Assembly (NCBI GenBank): GCA_902806575.1
Contig: CADCXD010000010.1
Location: forward strand, 496,001-560,000
Source: Jackrogersella multiformis
Taxonomy: Eukaryota > Ascomycota > Sordariomycetes > Xylariales > Hypoxylaceae
Length of the DNA: 64,000 bases
Direction: 5' to 3'
Shown: piece after piece, positions 11,842 through 23,455 of the stretch
How the letters are laid out: each line of letters opens with the position of its first letter
Numbering within the stretch: position 1 is the first letter of the stretch
Made by a program: the position numbers and the translations under genes
Notes under the pieces: generated by a model
Told to the model about the DNA's origin: nothing
The model's input: the letters and a program-made list of their open reading frames with translations, nothing else
Database searches by the model: none

Positions 11842-14800
11842 GAACAGGTTAAGCAAGGAGGTCTTATTTGGCTCGACTACTGGTCTTAGGGATATGATAC
11901 CCGCCAAGCCTCGCGAGAACACGGACTGAGACAAAGCATATGGTGCCGGAGCATCCTGCGAGCTGGATAGGGTCCGGCTCGCGTTATACGCATAGGGGAA
12001 AACGGTGTTTCCGGGGATCAAAACTGTTATGAATTACATGATAATAGGTAGAGCAATCACAGGGCCTTGCAGATTCGTCAAGGATGGGAGGTAGTTCTTT
12101 AATCTAGTTGGCTTCACCAATGCGTATGTGTGTCTTGCCTCTGGTGACTCGAGTGCTTTGTGGTTTTGGGGAAGTCAGTCTACTTCGTGATTGTGTTCTT
12201 TTGCATCTGGTTCCTACGCGGTATAACTCGTTTTCTGCTTCTACGTGTACTAGTGTCCGATATGAGAGATGTCAGATTTCTTCGACGTGGAGTTAGGAAT
12301 CATACATCTCCTATCTAGAGACCTGGGTAAGTAATCTGTACTGCCGCACATATGTGAATCGTAGCGGACAACTTCTCCGTTCCAAGACCTCGATGAATAG
12401 TGTTGATGAAATACTATGTTAAAATGAGACGAGATTAGAGATGTATTGTAAGATTTACTAACGAAGCTATCTACCTAGGTAGTTGCATACCTAGGTATGC
12501 TTAGGTTGACGTGAAGCTTCGAGTACGGAGGCCCCTACGATTACTCATTGCGAGGCGCCTATTTAGGAGGCTCTATCTTATAAACGGGATTATTACCTCT
12601 CAGGGATTGGGCATGTGTGATTCCTAGATGTGGTCCATATTGCTATTGTGGTATTTAAGTAGATAAATATGGCTTCCCAAGGCGACCATGATAGTGCTTT
12701 AAAAGGTTGCTAAATAACTGCCTCAGTACCTATACACATGCAATACATCGAAATCTCCGAGCCTGGGAATACGCATATGCTTCATATATTTGCTATGTAG
12801 CTGGGCTTAAATGCATACTGGTCATTGTGTTGAAGGTTACATAAGGTGAGCATGAGTAACGCAGCACGCCTCGTAACCCTCTACTCTCTACTGCATTCTT
12901 ACATCCACTACCTAGACTCAGTACAATCCTGCTCGTAGAATTAGGTAACAAGATACCCAAATTTAACAACAGATCGACTATCGTACTAGTCAAGATGCGG
13001 AATTTTTCGGAGCTAGTCCCGTGGTCTAAACAGCTGCTAAGTATCCGTGGAGTTGTGTCTTAGATACCCTACGATGACTGGATAATCGAGGTTTGCTATG
13101 TGGTTCAGGTAGGCTCGAGAGCCGAATAGGGACGGGTTGGATAAGCGCCAAGTTTATAGATTGGCGAGGTGATGCGAGCCCTTACAGACTGCCGAAGTTT
13201 ACTGCATGTGTTCTATAAGTAGGTGTGGGTTCGTCAGATATTGACGCATATCATCTCCAGCTCGGGAATCTGATATATAGGTACCTAGGTAGGTAGGTAA
13301 TCAATAATGTAATCGACTTGTGATACCTAGCTCGCAAAGGTACACCTATTGGCACAGAGTAGGTAGATAAGTCGAAGCCTTTTGTATGGGACCGGTATCT
13401 TGCGTATTCGCGAGAATAAATGGTCCCAAACTTGGTCTTGTAAGTGAATTTCATTGGCAAAGAGGAGCGAGCCCCTTAGCTTAAGTACCCTAGATGTCTT
13501 GTAAGACCTGGGGTGCATTGGCTGGGTCTGCTGACAGGTCTGCATGCGGGAGGTTCCAAGGTTGTCTTACCAACTCCGCTCTGAGACGCAAGGACGCTGT
13601 CCAACTCCTCGAGGCCAAGGTTTAAAACTGCGAGGGAGTCAACGTCCCATTCCGAGTCTCGATTTGTATTTTAGGGTTGGCTTCGTATCGTGTTCACTCC
13701 GACATCGAGGGGGAGTACTACATATTACTATGTAGCAAAGACGGTTGCGGAAAGAAATGAGGTCGAAACAAGGGCTCGGAGCCCGGCATGTTTTACATTG
13801 TGACGCCTCAAGGTGTGTGCCACTCAGCTCTTCCCGAACAGGGACGATTCGGATACTTGCCTAGGCTGGGTACCTAGGGAATAGGCGTGTATTATATATA
13901 CCTACCTATATCCTAGGTATCTACCTGTACGTGATATGAAACCCTCCCCAAGAGCGTCGGAAGTCGGCCTCACATTCAGCTCTACTCCTTGCCGCCGGGA
14001 AGACTCGGCACGGATGTAAGGCTGTGTTCGTTCAGCTATGGGGTCGACCGAATCTTGGCAAGCATTGGGGATTTGACGTCCGTTGGACACGAGAGCGGCA
14101 AATTGGCTCGTCCGCGTCTGCGTCTGCGTCTGCTGAGCTGAGTTGTCGGTTGGATCCACATGGTTTAGGTATTTTTGGTATTTCGGTAATAGGTATTCCG
14201 GTATTTTTGTCTTTAATATGTACCTACCTGCCTACCTAGGAATCCATACGTATGTAGTTATTAATAGTGTAAGTATGGTACATACACTACGCGTGTGATG
14301 TGTGCTACGTTGGTACAAGACGGGCTTATACTGCTTCTGTTGTCGTATGGGAGCTTTTCATTGGATTATTTGGTAATTGTTCAGATTGACGATAAGTTCG
14401 GAGACCCAGGTGGTCTTGATATCTTGATATCTTGAGTTTGAGTGGTTGCTTGACCGTTGATGATATCTCGAACTCTGAAGATGTATGTAGTTAACGTGCA
14501 TATGCACCTAGGTAATTGAGCCTTTCCATGTTAGATGAGTGTATTACTGGAATAGGATTGGGATTAATAGTATATCTGGGGTAAAGTCCGGCGCTAAGTC
14601 GGAATACCTACAACTGTGTGAATGTAAACTTAGGGACCTAGGCTAGCCAAGTATTATTAGACTAGAATAACTTAGAACTTAATCAAGCTTTTAAGAAATC
14701 CTTGAAACGCATCCCTCATGATAGGTAGGGACTGACAGCTTTTGATTCCATTTACGTTTAGCGTTACTACTTAACTTAAGTATATACAACGTACATTCAT

Positions 14801-16977
14801 CGATCACTTATCTCGGCTTGTTAGCCTCGAAATCACAAGAAGATCGATCGAATTCAAATCTATTAGCACCAAGATCTGCGATAGCCGCTTAACTATCGAA
14901 TAGGTATGTGTCCTATGCAGCTATGTAGTATTGGATTTCATGACTGCTGATGAAACGTCTCCATGAGGATGCCTTAGCTGCCAAGGTTAGTGGTTAAGAT
15001 GGAAAACCCTACGCAAAAGATGGTTCACGTGCGGATCTCGGAAGTCAGGAGATGCTCTAAATATATACTAGGTACCTAGGTAGGCAGGTATATAGTGTAT
15101 TTGATAAAATATAGCTCTTGGCTCTTGATGGAGATTTGATCTGGCCAAACTGCATAATTCAATTACCGGACTAGCACGGATTCATCTTGTTAGGCAGGTT
15201 AGCAGGTTAGGTAATTACATGTAACCTCGATCTGGATTCTGGACCCTTTCTTCTCGGTCCTTTGTTAATTATTGTAGTAGCCCTGGAGTGTTATGCTGGG
15301 ATTATGTAGAGCTGAGTAACGAGTTAGGCGAGCCTTGTCACCTCGTATATCGTACCTTGTGTGAATAACTTTTGCGCGGTTGAATGAATACCTACCTAGT
15401 CAAACCACAAGAAAATATCGAGAATCTTTTTCTTTCTTAAGTAGTTTTGCCTGATGCTTCAAGTTGGAGTGCATAATTGTCAAGGCAACATAATGCATCT
15501 TTATTATCACTGGTCCAGATCGCCCACGTCTCACGGCCATCCTTCGTACCGTTGGCTGGTAAAGGTAGATCGTTAATGCATCTATTGTTGTCTTTTCAGT
15601 GCACATAGTACTCGAGGCAAGTGATTTCGTCATGCTCCGCGAACCTATCTTGTTCAATCCTATTTCAACTCATAGCAATACATTTAAAGAATTAAAAGGT
15701 ATTTATCTAGATTTCGATATGAATGCAAATGTAAGGCGACTTGATTTCCCACAGTAGGTACCTAGTCGTTCAACTCCTAATAAGCTTCAGGGCTGTACTG
15801 CGTATTCTTTTATGGTTTAAAACTTGGTACGCTTGCAAGGAGGTAATGATTTTCATTGGACAGCAACATTTAGATCTAAGTTAAGGGGCCTGGGAAAACC
15901 AGGGGTCTAGCTTCGTTTAACGGGTACTCCGGTACTCTTCATAACTTGGGTAAGTACTTAGGTACCTTATATAGCAGACACAGTAGGTAAATCGATGAAT
16001 ATTCATTCATTGTAAAAGCTGCTTACCTACAAGTAATCTTAGAACCAATCACTGATTCTTTGATGGTTTCCAAGGTGATAATACATACCAATGTTAGTAT
16101 TTACCCAAGTAACTGACTGACACTTGAATTATCACCATTCTCGACTTTCGAATGATCCTGTTGGAATTTGGACCCCTGACCGGGACGACCTTCGCCCCTC
16201 CATTGCCCCCGTTGCCCCATTGCCCAGCAATTCACTGCCCGCTTTCAGTAAGGCTTCTGTTGTGGCGGTGATTCAAGTGGCCTTAGCACTGTGGCCTTAG
16301 CACTACCTAAAATTACCTACGACCCGCCTAAAATACGCTGCAATTTGGTTAGTACGTAAAGTACCTTAAGGTACCTATCTACATATGTACCAAGCGCTGC
16401 CGTACGGATTTATGTACTCGCGTACCTAACAGCTAGGAGGTACATATGTATGTACCTATGTAGGTTCAGGAACTTAGAAAGGCCGCGGCGCAAGGAACCC
16501 ACTCCCGCCTGCACTTTCCACTTTGCACTGTCCACTTTCCACCTTCCACCTTCCACCTGGGCAATCTTTCAGGTACTCAAGTACCTAGGTACCCTAATAA
16601 GCTAAGGCTTTTTTCCTGAGCCACTCGAGCCACTGCCGTTCCCCGACCGCTTCCTCTCCAAATTCCATCCTCTCCCTTTCTGATCTTCACTTTCTCGTTA
16701 CTTTCAATCCATCCGACCGATCAATTCAACTCAACAACAACCAGGCCTAGGATTGACTAAGCCGTCAGCTCAACTAACTCGAGTCCTAATAGATCAAAAT
16801 CACTCGAGGGATGAGCTTTCGGTTTTCCTGACGACCTTTCGTTCGAGTATCCTAGATACTCCCCGTCGGATCAGCGACTCCTTACTCTCTCGTAGAGCAT
16901 TCTTCCGACCGTGCTGTTCCTATCCCGTCGTTTTGGTCCCCAACTCGTAAGCCGGTGACAGCCTTCGACATTTCACA
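11842..16977. other. Long AT-rich spacer with dispersed palindromes
   Basis: No supportable protein gene in 5.1 kb. Exact TACCTAGGTA copies lie at 12472, 12488, 13282, 15073 and 16582, with many degenerate variants between. At about 14830-14900 the minus strand has an A-box-like TAGTTAAGCGG and a mutated B-box-like GATTTGAATTC, possibly a decayed tRNA or SINE. An 18-nt word at 14993-15010 recurs at 28960-28977. The right end (about 16480-16977) has CTTTCCAC/CTTCCACC direct repeats and pyrimidine-rich leader sequence before the casein kinase start. Confidence 0.55.
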
Positions 16978-18544
16978 ATGGCTTCCTCCTCGTCAAATGT
17001 CGTCGGTGTCCACTACCGAGTGGGAAAGAAGATTGGTGAAGGGTCATTCGGAGTCATTTTCGAGGGTACCAATCTATTGAATAACCAGCAAGTAGCGATC
17101 AAATTTGTAAGTCAAGATTCCTCTGCTTTCATTTGTCATCCACGACGAGATCCTTCTCCTTGGTCAATTTCCAACCAACTCAACCGTATTGAACGAGTGC
17201 CATTCTAATCAATGAATAATATAGGAACCGCGAAAGAGCGACGCGCCTCAATTACGAGATGAATACCGTACCTACAAGATTCTCGTTGGCTGCCGTAAGT
17301 TGTCCACTTTATCACAGCATCGGCAATTATGTACACGACTAACATTATTGCGTCGTAGCTGGTATCCCTAATGTCTATTATTTTGGCCAAGAGGGCCTAC
17401 ATAACATTCTCGTCATAGACTTGCTAGGTCCTTCGTTGGAGGATCTCTTCGACCACTGCAACCGAAGATTCACGATCAAGACTGTTGTGATGGTAGCGAA
17501 ACAGATGGTTTGTCATATTCCCAAGTTCATTGATTTCATTTCCAAAGCTAATCGAAATTTTAGCTCTCACGGGTACAAACCATCCACGAGAAGAACCTCA
17601 TATACCGAGACATCAAGCCCGATAATTTCCTTATCGGTCGTCCCGGAACAAAAGCTGCCAATGTGATCCACGTTGTCGACTTTGGTATGGCCAAGCAATA
17701 CCGAGACCCGAAGACGAAGCAGCACATCCCCTACCGAGAGCGGAAATCCTTATCTGGAACTGCCCGTTACATGAGTATCAATACTCATCTGGGACGTGAA
17801 CAGTCCCGGCGTGACGACCTTGAAGCACTTGGCCATGTGTTCATGTACTTCCTCCGGGGCGGGCTCCCGTGGCAAGGATTGAAGGCTGCGACAAATAAGC
17901 AGAAGTACGAGAAGATTGGCGAGAAGAAGCAGACAACGGCAATCAAGGACCTATGCGAAGGCTTCCCCGAAGAGTTCAGCAAGTACCTAACGTACGTGAG
18001 AAATCTTGGGTTCGAGGATACTCCCGACTACGACTACCTGCGAGAGCTCTTCACCCAGGCTCTCAAGAACACCGGCGAGGTAGAAGATGGCGAGTACGAC
18101 TGGATGAAGATCAGCAAAGAATCGACCAAGGGGTGGGATGCTATGCACAAACCTGGACCCTATCACAACCCGAATAAACAGCCGGGCATATCTGCGAGAG
18201 AGCTCCACAACCAATCTCGCATCAACACACCTGGCGGCCTTACTCACGAGCGTTTAAACGCCGCGCAGCCCCCACCTCCGTCTCCAGCCAGGCCGACGGA
18301 CAAGCGCCGGCCAAACGCCCCCGGCGCCATGGGAGCCCAGCGAGGTAGCGCGGTGGGGGGTCTTCGGGACATGGCTACACCAACCCCTTCAACACAAGCC
18401 CAGTTCCAGAACAGCAATCAAAACTTACAAACGAGAATGGCACCCCAGCCGAATATGGGGTCCTCTGCGGCCGGCAACGGAAGATCGTCGGATCCTGAAC
18501 CGACGGGATTCCAAAAGTTCATGAAGGTCCTGTGCTGCGGTTAG
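16978..18544 (+). CDS. Casein kinase I, membrane-anchored Yck-type
   Basis: Ser/Thr kinase of the CK1 family. Four exons: 16978-17106, 17225-17294, 17359-17507, 17564-18544 (introns 118, 64 and 56 bp), giving 442 aa. Kinase landmarks are all present: glycine loop IGEGSFGVIFEG, Lys42 in VAIKF, YRDIKPDNFL as catalytic loop, DFGMA at the metal site, and the CK1 signature SGTARYMSINTHLGREQSRRDD with LEALGHVFMYFLRG. The kinase domain ends near residue 300; a Pro/Gln/Asn-rich tail follows. The protein ends KVLCCG, and a terminal Cys pair is the palmitoylation signal of yeast Yck1/Yck2, so plasma-membrane attachment is inferred. Donor of intron 3 is GTTTGT, weaker than usual, but the reading frame and conserved VQTIHEKNLIYRD support it. 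Confidence 0.95.
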
Positions 18545-19949
18545 TATAGATAGCGACCATCGCCATTCTGGGCATTCGAGCTAACGGGATTCCAGGTTAA
18601 ACATGTCCTAACATGGCATGCTAGCGATCTCGTATAGACTAGAGATATTACTGGATGAAGTTCCCTACGCCACCTTATATTACCGTTAATGCATCCTGGT
18701 CCTCGGTGGTCAGGGTGTTCACCTTCCCTCGTCTTGATCACAGCGTGTCGTTACAAATCATGGTTGTCTCAGTTGGGTTCAGGATGAGTGAGCTCATAGC
18801 CTGAAGATCACCGTACACTTCGATGATGTGTTTTAGGTGCCACCGATTTCTCGACACCATGAATCTCGGCCCGAATCATACCCATCTTCGTGGAACAGTT
18901 TCCCTTAGGTTGACCTGGGAAGACGATCAATCGAATGCATATGAATTCCCGTTAGGATCCTGGCTTGGCGTACCCCGGAGACACGAACGAATTAACTTTT
19001 TCTTTCACGACTCTCGTTTTGATGAGATAGATACAGGCCGTTTAATCAATAGAGCGCAGCGTGGCGCTTGTGGGATTTGTAACCGTTGGCGAGCATAGGG
19101 ATCGGGTTTCGTTTTTCCAGTTATCCATCCCCCCCTATACACCATTCATAATTAACAGCGTTGAGGAGAACCCGAGTGTTGGAGTAGGGTTTTTATGTAT
19201 TAAGCAGAACCAGTACATGAAGATGGAGAGATGGAAGAGAAGGAAGAAGATGGGGTGTAGAGTGGCAATAGTAGGGGAGATCTCCCAGACGAAGTGCAAC
19301 GAGAAGCACGGAGGTTTTGCGTTGGTAGAAGAGGACAGGGAAAAAAAAAAGACTTCATAATGTTTTCGGTGCTGAGAAACTGCATCGTGACACAGTTTTT
19401 GAACCGCACAGGCTCTCGGACTCGAGCCTCGTGCCTAATGATAATCGTCAGACTGCAAAGGGGGTATATAGCTTGAACAACGCCTTCTTGAAGTAGCACG
19501 GAAAATTCGGAGTACTAGTGAATGAGATGGCATTCTCAAGATGATCTATGACGATTCGTATTTCTCGTATTAACCTAGCCCGACCTAACCTACTTTATCT
19601 AAATTTAATTTGTCCACACATGTAAGGCGAAGTTCTCGGGACGCTTCAATAATATGAGACGAGACTGCTGTAGCATAACAATAACAAGATTGGTTGGTCG
19701 ATGCTTTCGTGATTCCGGAACGACGGACGCTGGCTCTAGTATGTATGTATGTAGGGATAGCTTTTATTTTCTTTTTCTACATATCTATCTTTTGTTTCCT
19801 CTCCTTTTCGTACATTACATGAAGAACCCGGCCGGAAATTCCTCCTCTGCCCTCCTGCTGCTGCTACTGCTGCTGCGAGGTTTGGGGGTTTGGTAAGGGG
19901 ATTGGAGGGTAGGTAGGGGGGAGGGTGAAGGGGAAAGGGGTCGGTCGGC
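18545..19949. other. Convergent spacer between casein kinase and p24 gene
   Basis: Small open frames at 18823-19098 and 19061-19360 show no family similarity or splice-supported extension and are not called. A short CTGCTG run lies at about 19855-19875. Nothing else recognisable. Confidence 0.6.
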
Positions 19950-20868
19950 TTAGGTGAGCTTCTGCTTGATGAAGAAGGACCGCAGGTGCGACAGCTGCCA
20001 CGCGCAGGTGATGCCCAGCACGACGACCTGGATGAACATGTACCGTATGACGCGCGAGTTGGTCGTCTCCGACTGGTCGCGGAACTCGGCTTCGCGCTCC
20101 TGGAGGGTTGTTAGTATAGGTGCTGCTGCTGCTGCTGCTGGAAGTTTGCGTTTCTTTTCTTCGCGGATTTCGAGGGGATGGGGAAGGGGATGTAGATAGG
20201 TATATAGATAGATATATAGACAGTAGATATAATAGAATAGAATACGACAACATAGAAGAGAGAGAGAGAAATAGAGAAAACTCACTCGCTGGAAGATCTG
20301 CTCCCTCCGGATATCCAAGAGGCGGGCGTTGAGGTCGCGCACGCGCTGGGAGATGTCGATCAGCTTGGTCTTGTCGGTGGACTCGATCTCGGAGGAGCCG
20401 ATGGCCAGGTCGAGCGTCAGCTTGATGCCGCCGTTGGGCTGCAGGGCCGACAGCCAGCCGGGCCGGCCAGAGGAGCTGCTCGGCGTGAAGCAGATCTTGT
20501 GCTCGCCCGCCTCGGCCGCCGTGAAGGTGAACCGGCCCGAGGACGACCCGCGCTGCGACACCACGCGGTGGTCGTTGTCGAAGATCTCCTGCTCGTCGGT
20601 TGTTTTTTTAGTATTGGGTTTAAGGGGGGAGAGGGAGAGGGAGAGGGAGGGAGAAAAGACTAACGTCGACGTTGATGTAGATGCTGATGCCGTCGTGCTT
20701 AGACCACGACCGCGTGTTGTCGTCCCACTCCTCGGCGGTATAGTGGCCGACCACGAGGGTGTCCTTGGGCAGCTCCTCGAAGAAGCACTTCGCGGAGGTG
20801 CCGTCGAGGAAGAAGTACAGCGCCTGGGCGACGGAGCCCAGCATCAGGAGGGGGAGAAGCGCCCTCAT
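19950..20868 (-). CDS. p24 (emp24/gp25L) family ER-Golgi cargo receptor
   Basis: Type I membrane protein of COPII/COPI vesicles. Exons on the minus strand: 20868-20665, then 20588 (or 20591) to 20286, then 20099-19950; about 218 aa, normal for the family. A signal peptide (MRALLPLLMLGSVAQA) is followed at once by LYFFLDGTSAKCFFEELP, the first half of the GOLD domain, whose second conserved Cys is in HKICF. A coiled-coil segment (ISQRVRDLNARLLDIRREQ) leads to a single membrane span (MFIQVVVLGITCAWQL) and a short cytosolic tail, RSFFIKQKLT, with an FF motif for COPII export. Start is the ATG giving the signal peptide, not upstream ATGs in the same frame. The exon 2 acceptor is a GAGCAG tandem, so one Gln may be included or skipped. 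Closest subfamily is probably Erp1/TMED9-like. Confidence 0.92.
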
Positions 20869-21685
20869 CGTCGTTTTGTTTTCTCTTGTATCGTCTGTCT
20901 GGGGAACCGGCCAAGTTTCGATCAATTGATTGTCTCGGAATTCATTCAGGGTATAGGTCGGGTCAGGTCGAGTCGAGTCGAGTCGAGTGGTCGGTCGCGA
21001 TAGTTGGCTGGTTGTTTGAACTTTGAAGCTTCGCGGATTCCAAGGTGCCACGTTCGAAAAAAAGGCCAATAACAGGGATGTGGTAGCGCTAGCTTACAGT
21101 GGTAGACCGTAGCACACCTCTTACCTAATACATATAGGTACCTAGGTACCTAGGTATCGATAAGTCATCCATTTTACACTAGTCATGTGATATCATTTAT
21201 ATGCCTACCTAGCCTACCAAGGTACCTCCTACCTATCACAAATACCGTAGGAAAATGCCCCTATTTTTCAATACACCTCTTTGACGCATAAGGTGCAAGG
21301 TGCAAGGTGCAAAGTGCAAAGTGTAAATTATTGATTTCGTCTTCAACTTTTAGCACCACCAAAAACACCAAAACTTCAAATTCCAATGCGTAACTTCTCC
21401 ATTTTCACCACGATATAGCCTCATCGGACCACGATACATGACGACATCAAACCCTATGCGCCCATAGCACCTCCCACCATTTACAAGGACTTATTTGTTT
21501 ATTTATTTACCTGCCTATTTATTCCACCATGTATCATTAATACACCTATCATGGATCTATTGTGCTGACTTAATCCATCTCAACTGAGAAGCCCTCTCAT
21601 CTCGCCAGCGACTTATTTCCCATCCACCGCCATTTTTATTCCTACGTAAACAAAACATTACGAACTAGTCTGGTAGATCTCCATC
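20869..21685. other. Divergent promoter region between p24 and SWC4 genes
   Basis: Head-to-head spacer. A GTCGA pentamer is repeated four times at 20967-20986. Two overlapping TACCTAGGTA palindromes lie at 21139-21156. An AAGGTGCAAGGTGCA direct repeat is at about 21293-21320. The last 100 bases are pyrimidine-rich leader before the SWC4 start. No gene seen. Confidence 0.6.
21139..21156. repeat. Overlapping pair of the dispersed palindrome TACCTAGGTA
   Basis: Example site of a spacer-specific motif. Exact 10-bp copies read in this window start at 4670, 7531, 8068, 10075, 10382, 12472, 12488, 13282, 15073, 16582, 21139, 21147, 24296, 24740, 30089, 34844, 35987, 39098, 39643, 44964, 50887 and 51147. 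All are outside the exons assigned here. Many copies extend on one or both sides with further GGTA/TACC units, forming imperfect longer palindromes. Confidence 0.9.
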
Positions 21686-23455
21686 ATGGCTTCGCACGAC
21701 GTCCGCGACGTGCTCAACTTGCCGCTCGAGACCGGCTCGCGACCGGCGAAGAAGCAGAAGATCGGCGCCCCGCGACAGAGTCTGAAGGGCCTAGCGAGAG
21801 AAGTCCAGAATCTAGGAGGTAATAATCCAATTGCGATAGTGCCCGAGTTATCTACATTCAAGAAGCGCCGATTCGGAAGCAGGAAGCCCGCCGCGCGATG
21901 GGAGTTGCAGCCCTTCCGCAACTCGGCGCGAGACGATCAGTCGCTACATCTACGACATTGGAGGAAGCAGACGGATGAACATACGAGACCCCAGGACGGA
22001 CAGAATGGCGAGAATGGTGCCAATGTGGATCCTAAGCCGGGCCAGCTGGAAGATACGAGATACGCCAAATACAATGTGCACGTCGACATCCCCCAGTACA
22101 GCGATGATCAGTATCAGTCCAACTTGACAAGCAACGAGTGGACGAAAGACGAGACGGATTATATATTCGATCTCGCTAGGAGCTTCGATCTCCGATGGCC
22201 GCTGATTTGGGACCGATATGAATACAAACCCAAGGTGCCCGAGAAAGCTACGAACGGAGATGAAGGAAACGGTGTCGATTCCAATACTGCCGTAGTGGCA
22301 TCACCTAAAGCTCGTACGCTGGAGGATTTAAAGTCTCGATATTACGAAGTAGCAGCAAAGATGATGGCGGTTCAGAAGCCCGTTCAATACATGACACAGG
22401 CCGAATTCGCGCTCCACGAGGTCATGGCAAACTTCAATCCGATCTCAGAGACACAGCGCAAGAAGTTTGCAGCGGACACCTTGTCCAGGTCCCCCGAGGA
22501 GGCCCGAGAAGAGGAGATGTTGATCATTGAAGTACGAAGAATTCTCGCCCGCCAGGAGAAGCTCAACCAAGAACGCCGCGAGCTCTACAGCCGCCTCGAT
22601 TACCCTCACCAGGATCAGGACATCAGTGCGTTCAAGTCCAGCTCTGGACTTCAGACGCTCCTCCAGAACCTCATGAACGTCGACAAGACGAAGAAACGCA
22701 GGTCCCTCATGGAGGCCAACGGACAGAACACCCCAGCATCAGCGCACCCTTCAGCTCACCCCTCCAACCAACCCAACACCACGCCGGTATCAGAAACCCG
22801 CCGCGAGAGCATTGCCGCCGCCTCCTCCATAGGCCACCGCGACTCGATCGGGGGCAACGAGCGCCCCGAACGACCTACTAAGAAGGGCGCGCAGCCGGAG
22901 CGCAAGAAGCTCACGGAGCAGGAAGAGCAGATCTACGGGGTCTCGCACCACGACCGGCTGCCGTCGGGCCCGACCTTCCGTTACGAGCGCATCAACAAGA
23001 TCCTCACGACTAAGAGCAACGCCCAGCACCAGCGCATCACCAACACCTTGGCCGAGCTCGACATCCCTGGCCGCCTCAACATGCCCACGCGCGCCGTCGT
23101 CGAGGAGATGGAGAAGCTGCTCAGCTCCGTCGGCGTCCTGCTGGACCTGCGCAAGACCAACGACAAGGTCGACGCCGAGATCCGCCTCGAGAAGGCCAAG
23201 AGGGCCGAGCGCGACAAGGCCCTGGGTATCACGCACCCCCGCGGCGAGGCCAGGGACGCGGCCGGCGAGGAGAAGAAGGGAGACGGCGCGAATAAGGACC
23301 ACCCGACGACGAACGGAACCGCGGACAAGGCTAACGGCGACGCACACGCCGAGGACGGGCCCGCGAGACCGAGTAGCAGCGCCGGCGCGCACAAGAGAAG
23401 CGCTAGCGTGCTGAGCGGTATCAGCGATAAGAGCGCCAAGAGACAGAAGAAATAG
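21686..23455 (+). CDS. SWC4: SWR1/NuA4 complex subunit Swc4 (DMAP1 homologue)
   Basis: Shared subunit of the SWR1 H2A.Z-exchange and NuA4 acetyltransferase complexes; nuclear. Single exon, 589 aa. N-terminus MASHDVRDVLNLP is typical of the family. The SANT/Myb-like domain spans about residues 145-200, with SNEWTKDETDYIFDLARSFD followed by LRWPLIWDRYEY, the family hallmark. The DMAP1 region continues through residues about 400-490 (GVSHHDRLPSGPTFRYERI, then VVEEMEKLLSSVGVLLDLRK). A Ser/Thr/Pro-rich insert lies near residues 340-385, and a Lys/Ala/Asp-rich tail ends SAKRQKK, resembling a nuclear localisation signal. Fungal orthologues are about this length. Start is the first ATG and the only one compatible with the conserved N-terminus. 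Confidence 0.95.
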   Translation: MASHDVRDVLNLPLETGSRPAKKQKIGAPRQSLKGLAREVQNLGGNNPIAIVPELSTFKKRRFGSRKPAARWELQPFRNSARDDQSLHLRHWRKQTDEHTRPQDGQNGENGANVDPKPGQLEDTRYAKYNVHVDIPQYSDDQYQSNLTSNEWTKDETDYIFDLARSFDLRWPLIWDRYEYKPKVPEKATNGDEGNGVDSNTAVVASPKARTLEDLKSRYYEVAAKMMAVQKPVQYMTQAEFALHEVMANFNPISETQRKKFAADTLSRSPEEAREEEMLIIEVRRILARQEKLNQERRELYSRLDYPHQDQDISAFKSSSGLQTLLQNLMNVDKTKKRRSLMEANGQNTPASAHPSAHPSNQPNTTPVSETRRESIAAASSIGHRDSIGGNERPERPTKKGAQPERKKLTEQEEQIYGVSHHDRLPSGPTFRYERINKILTTKSNAQHQRITNTLAELDIPGRLNMPTRAVVEEMEKLLSSVGVLLDLRKTNDKVDAEIRLEKAKRAERDKALGITHPRGEARDAAGEEKKGDGANKDHPTTNGTADKANGDAHAEDGPARPSSSAGAHKRSASVLSGISDKSAKRQKK

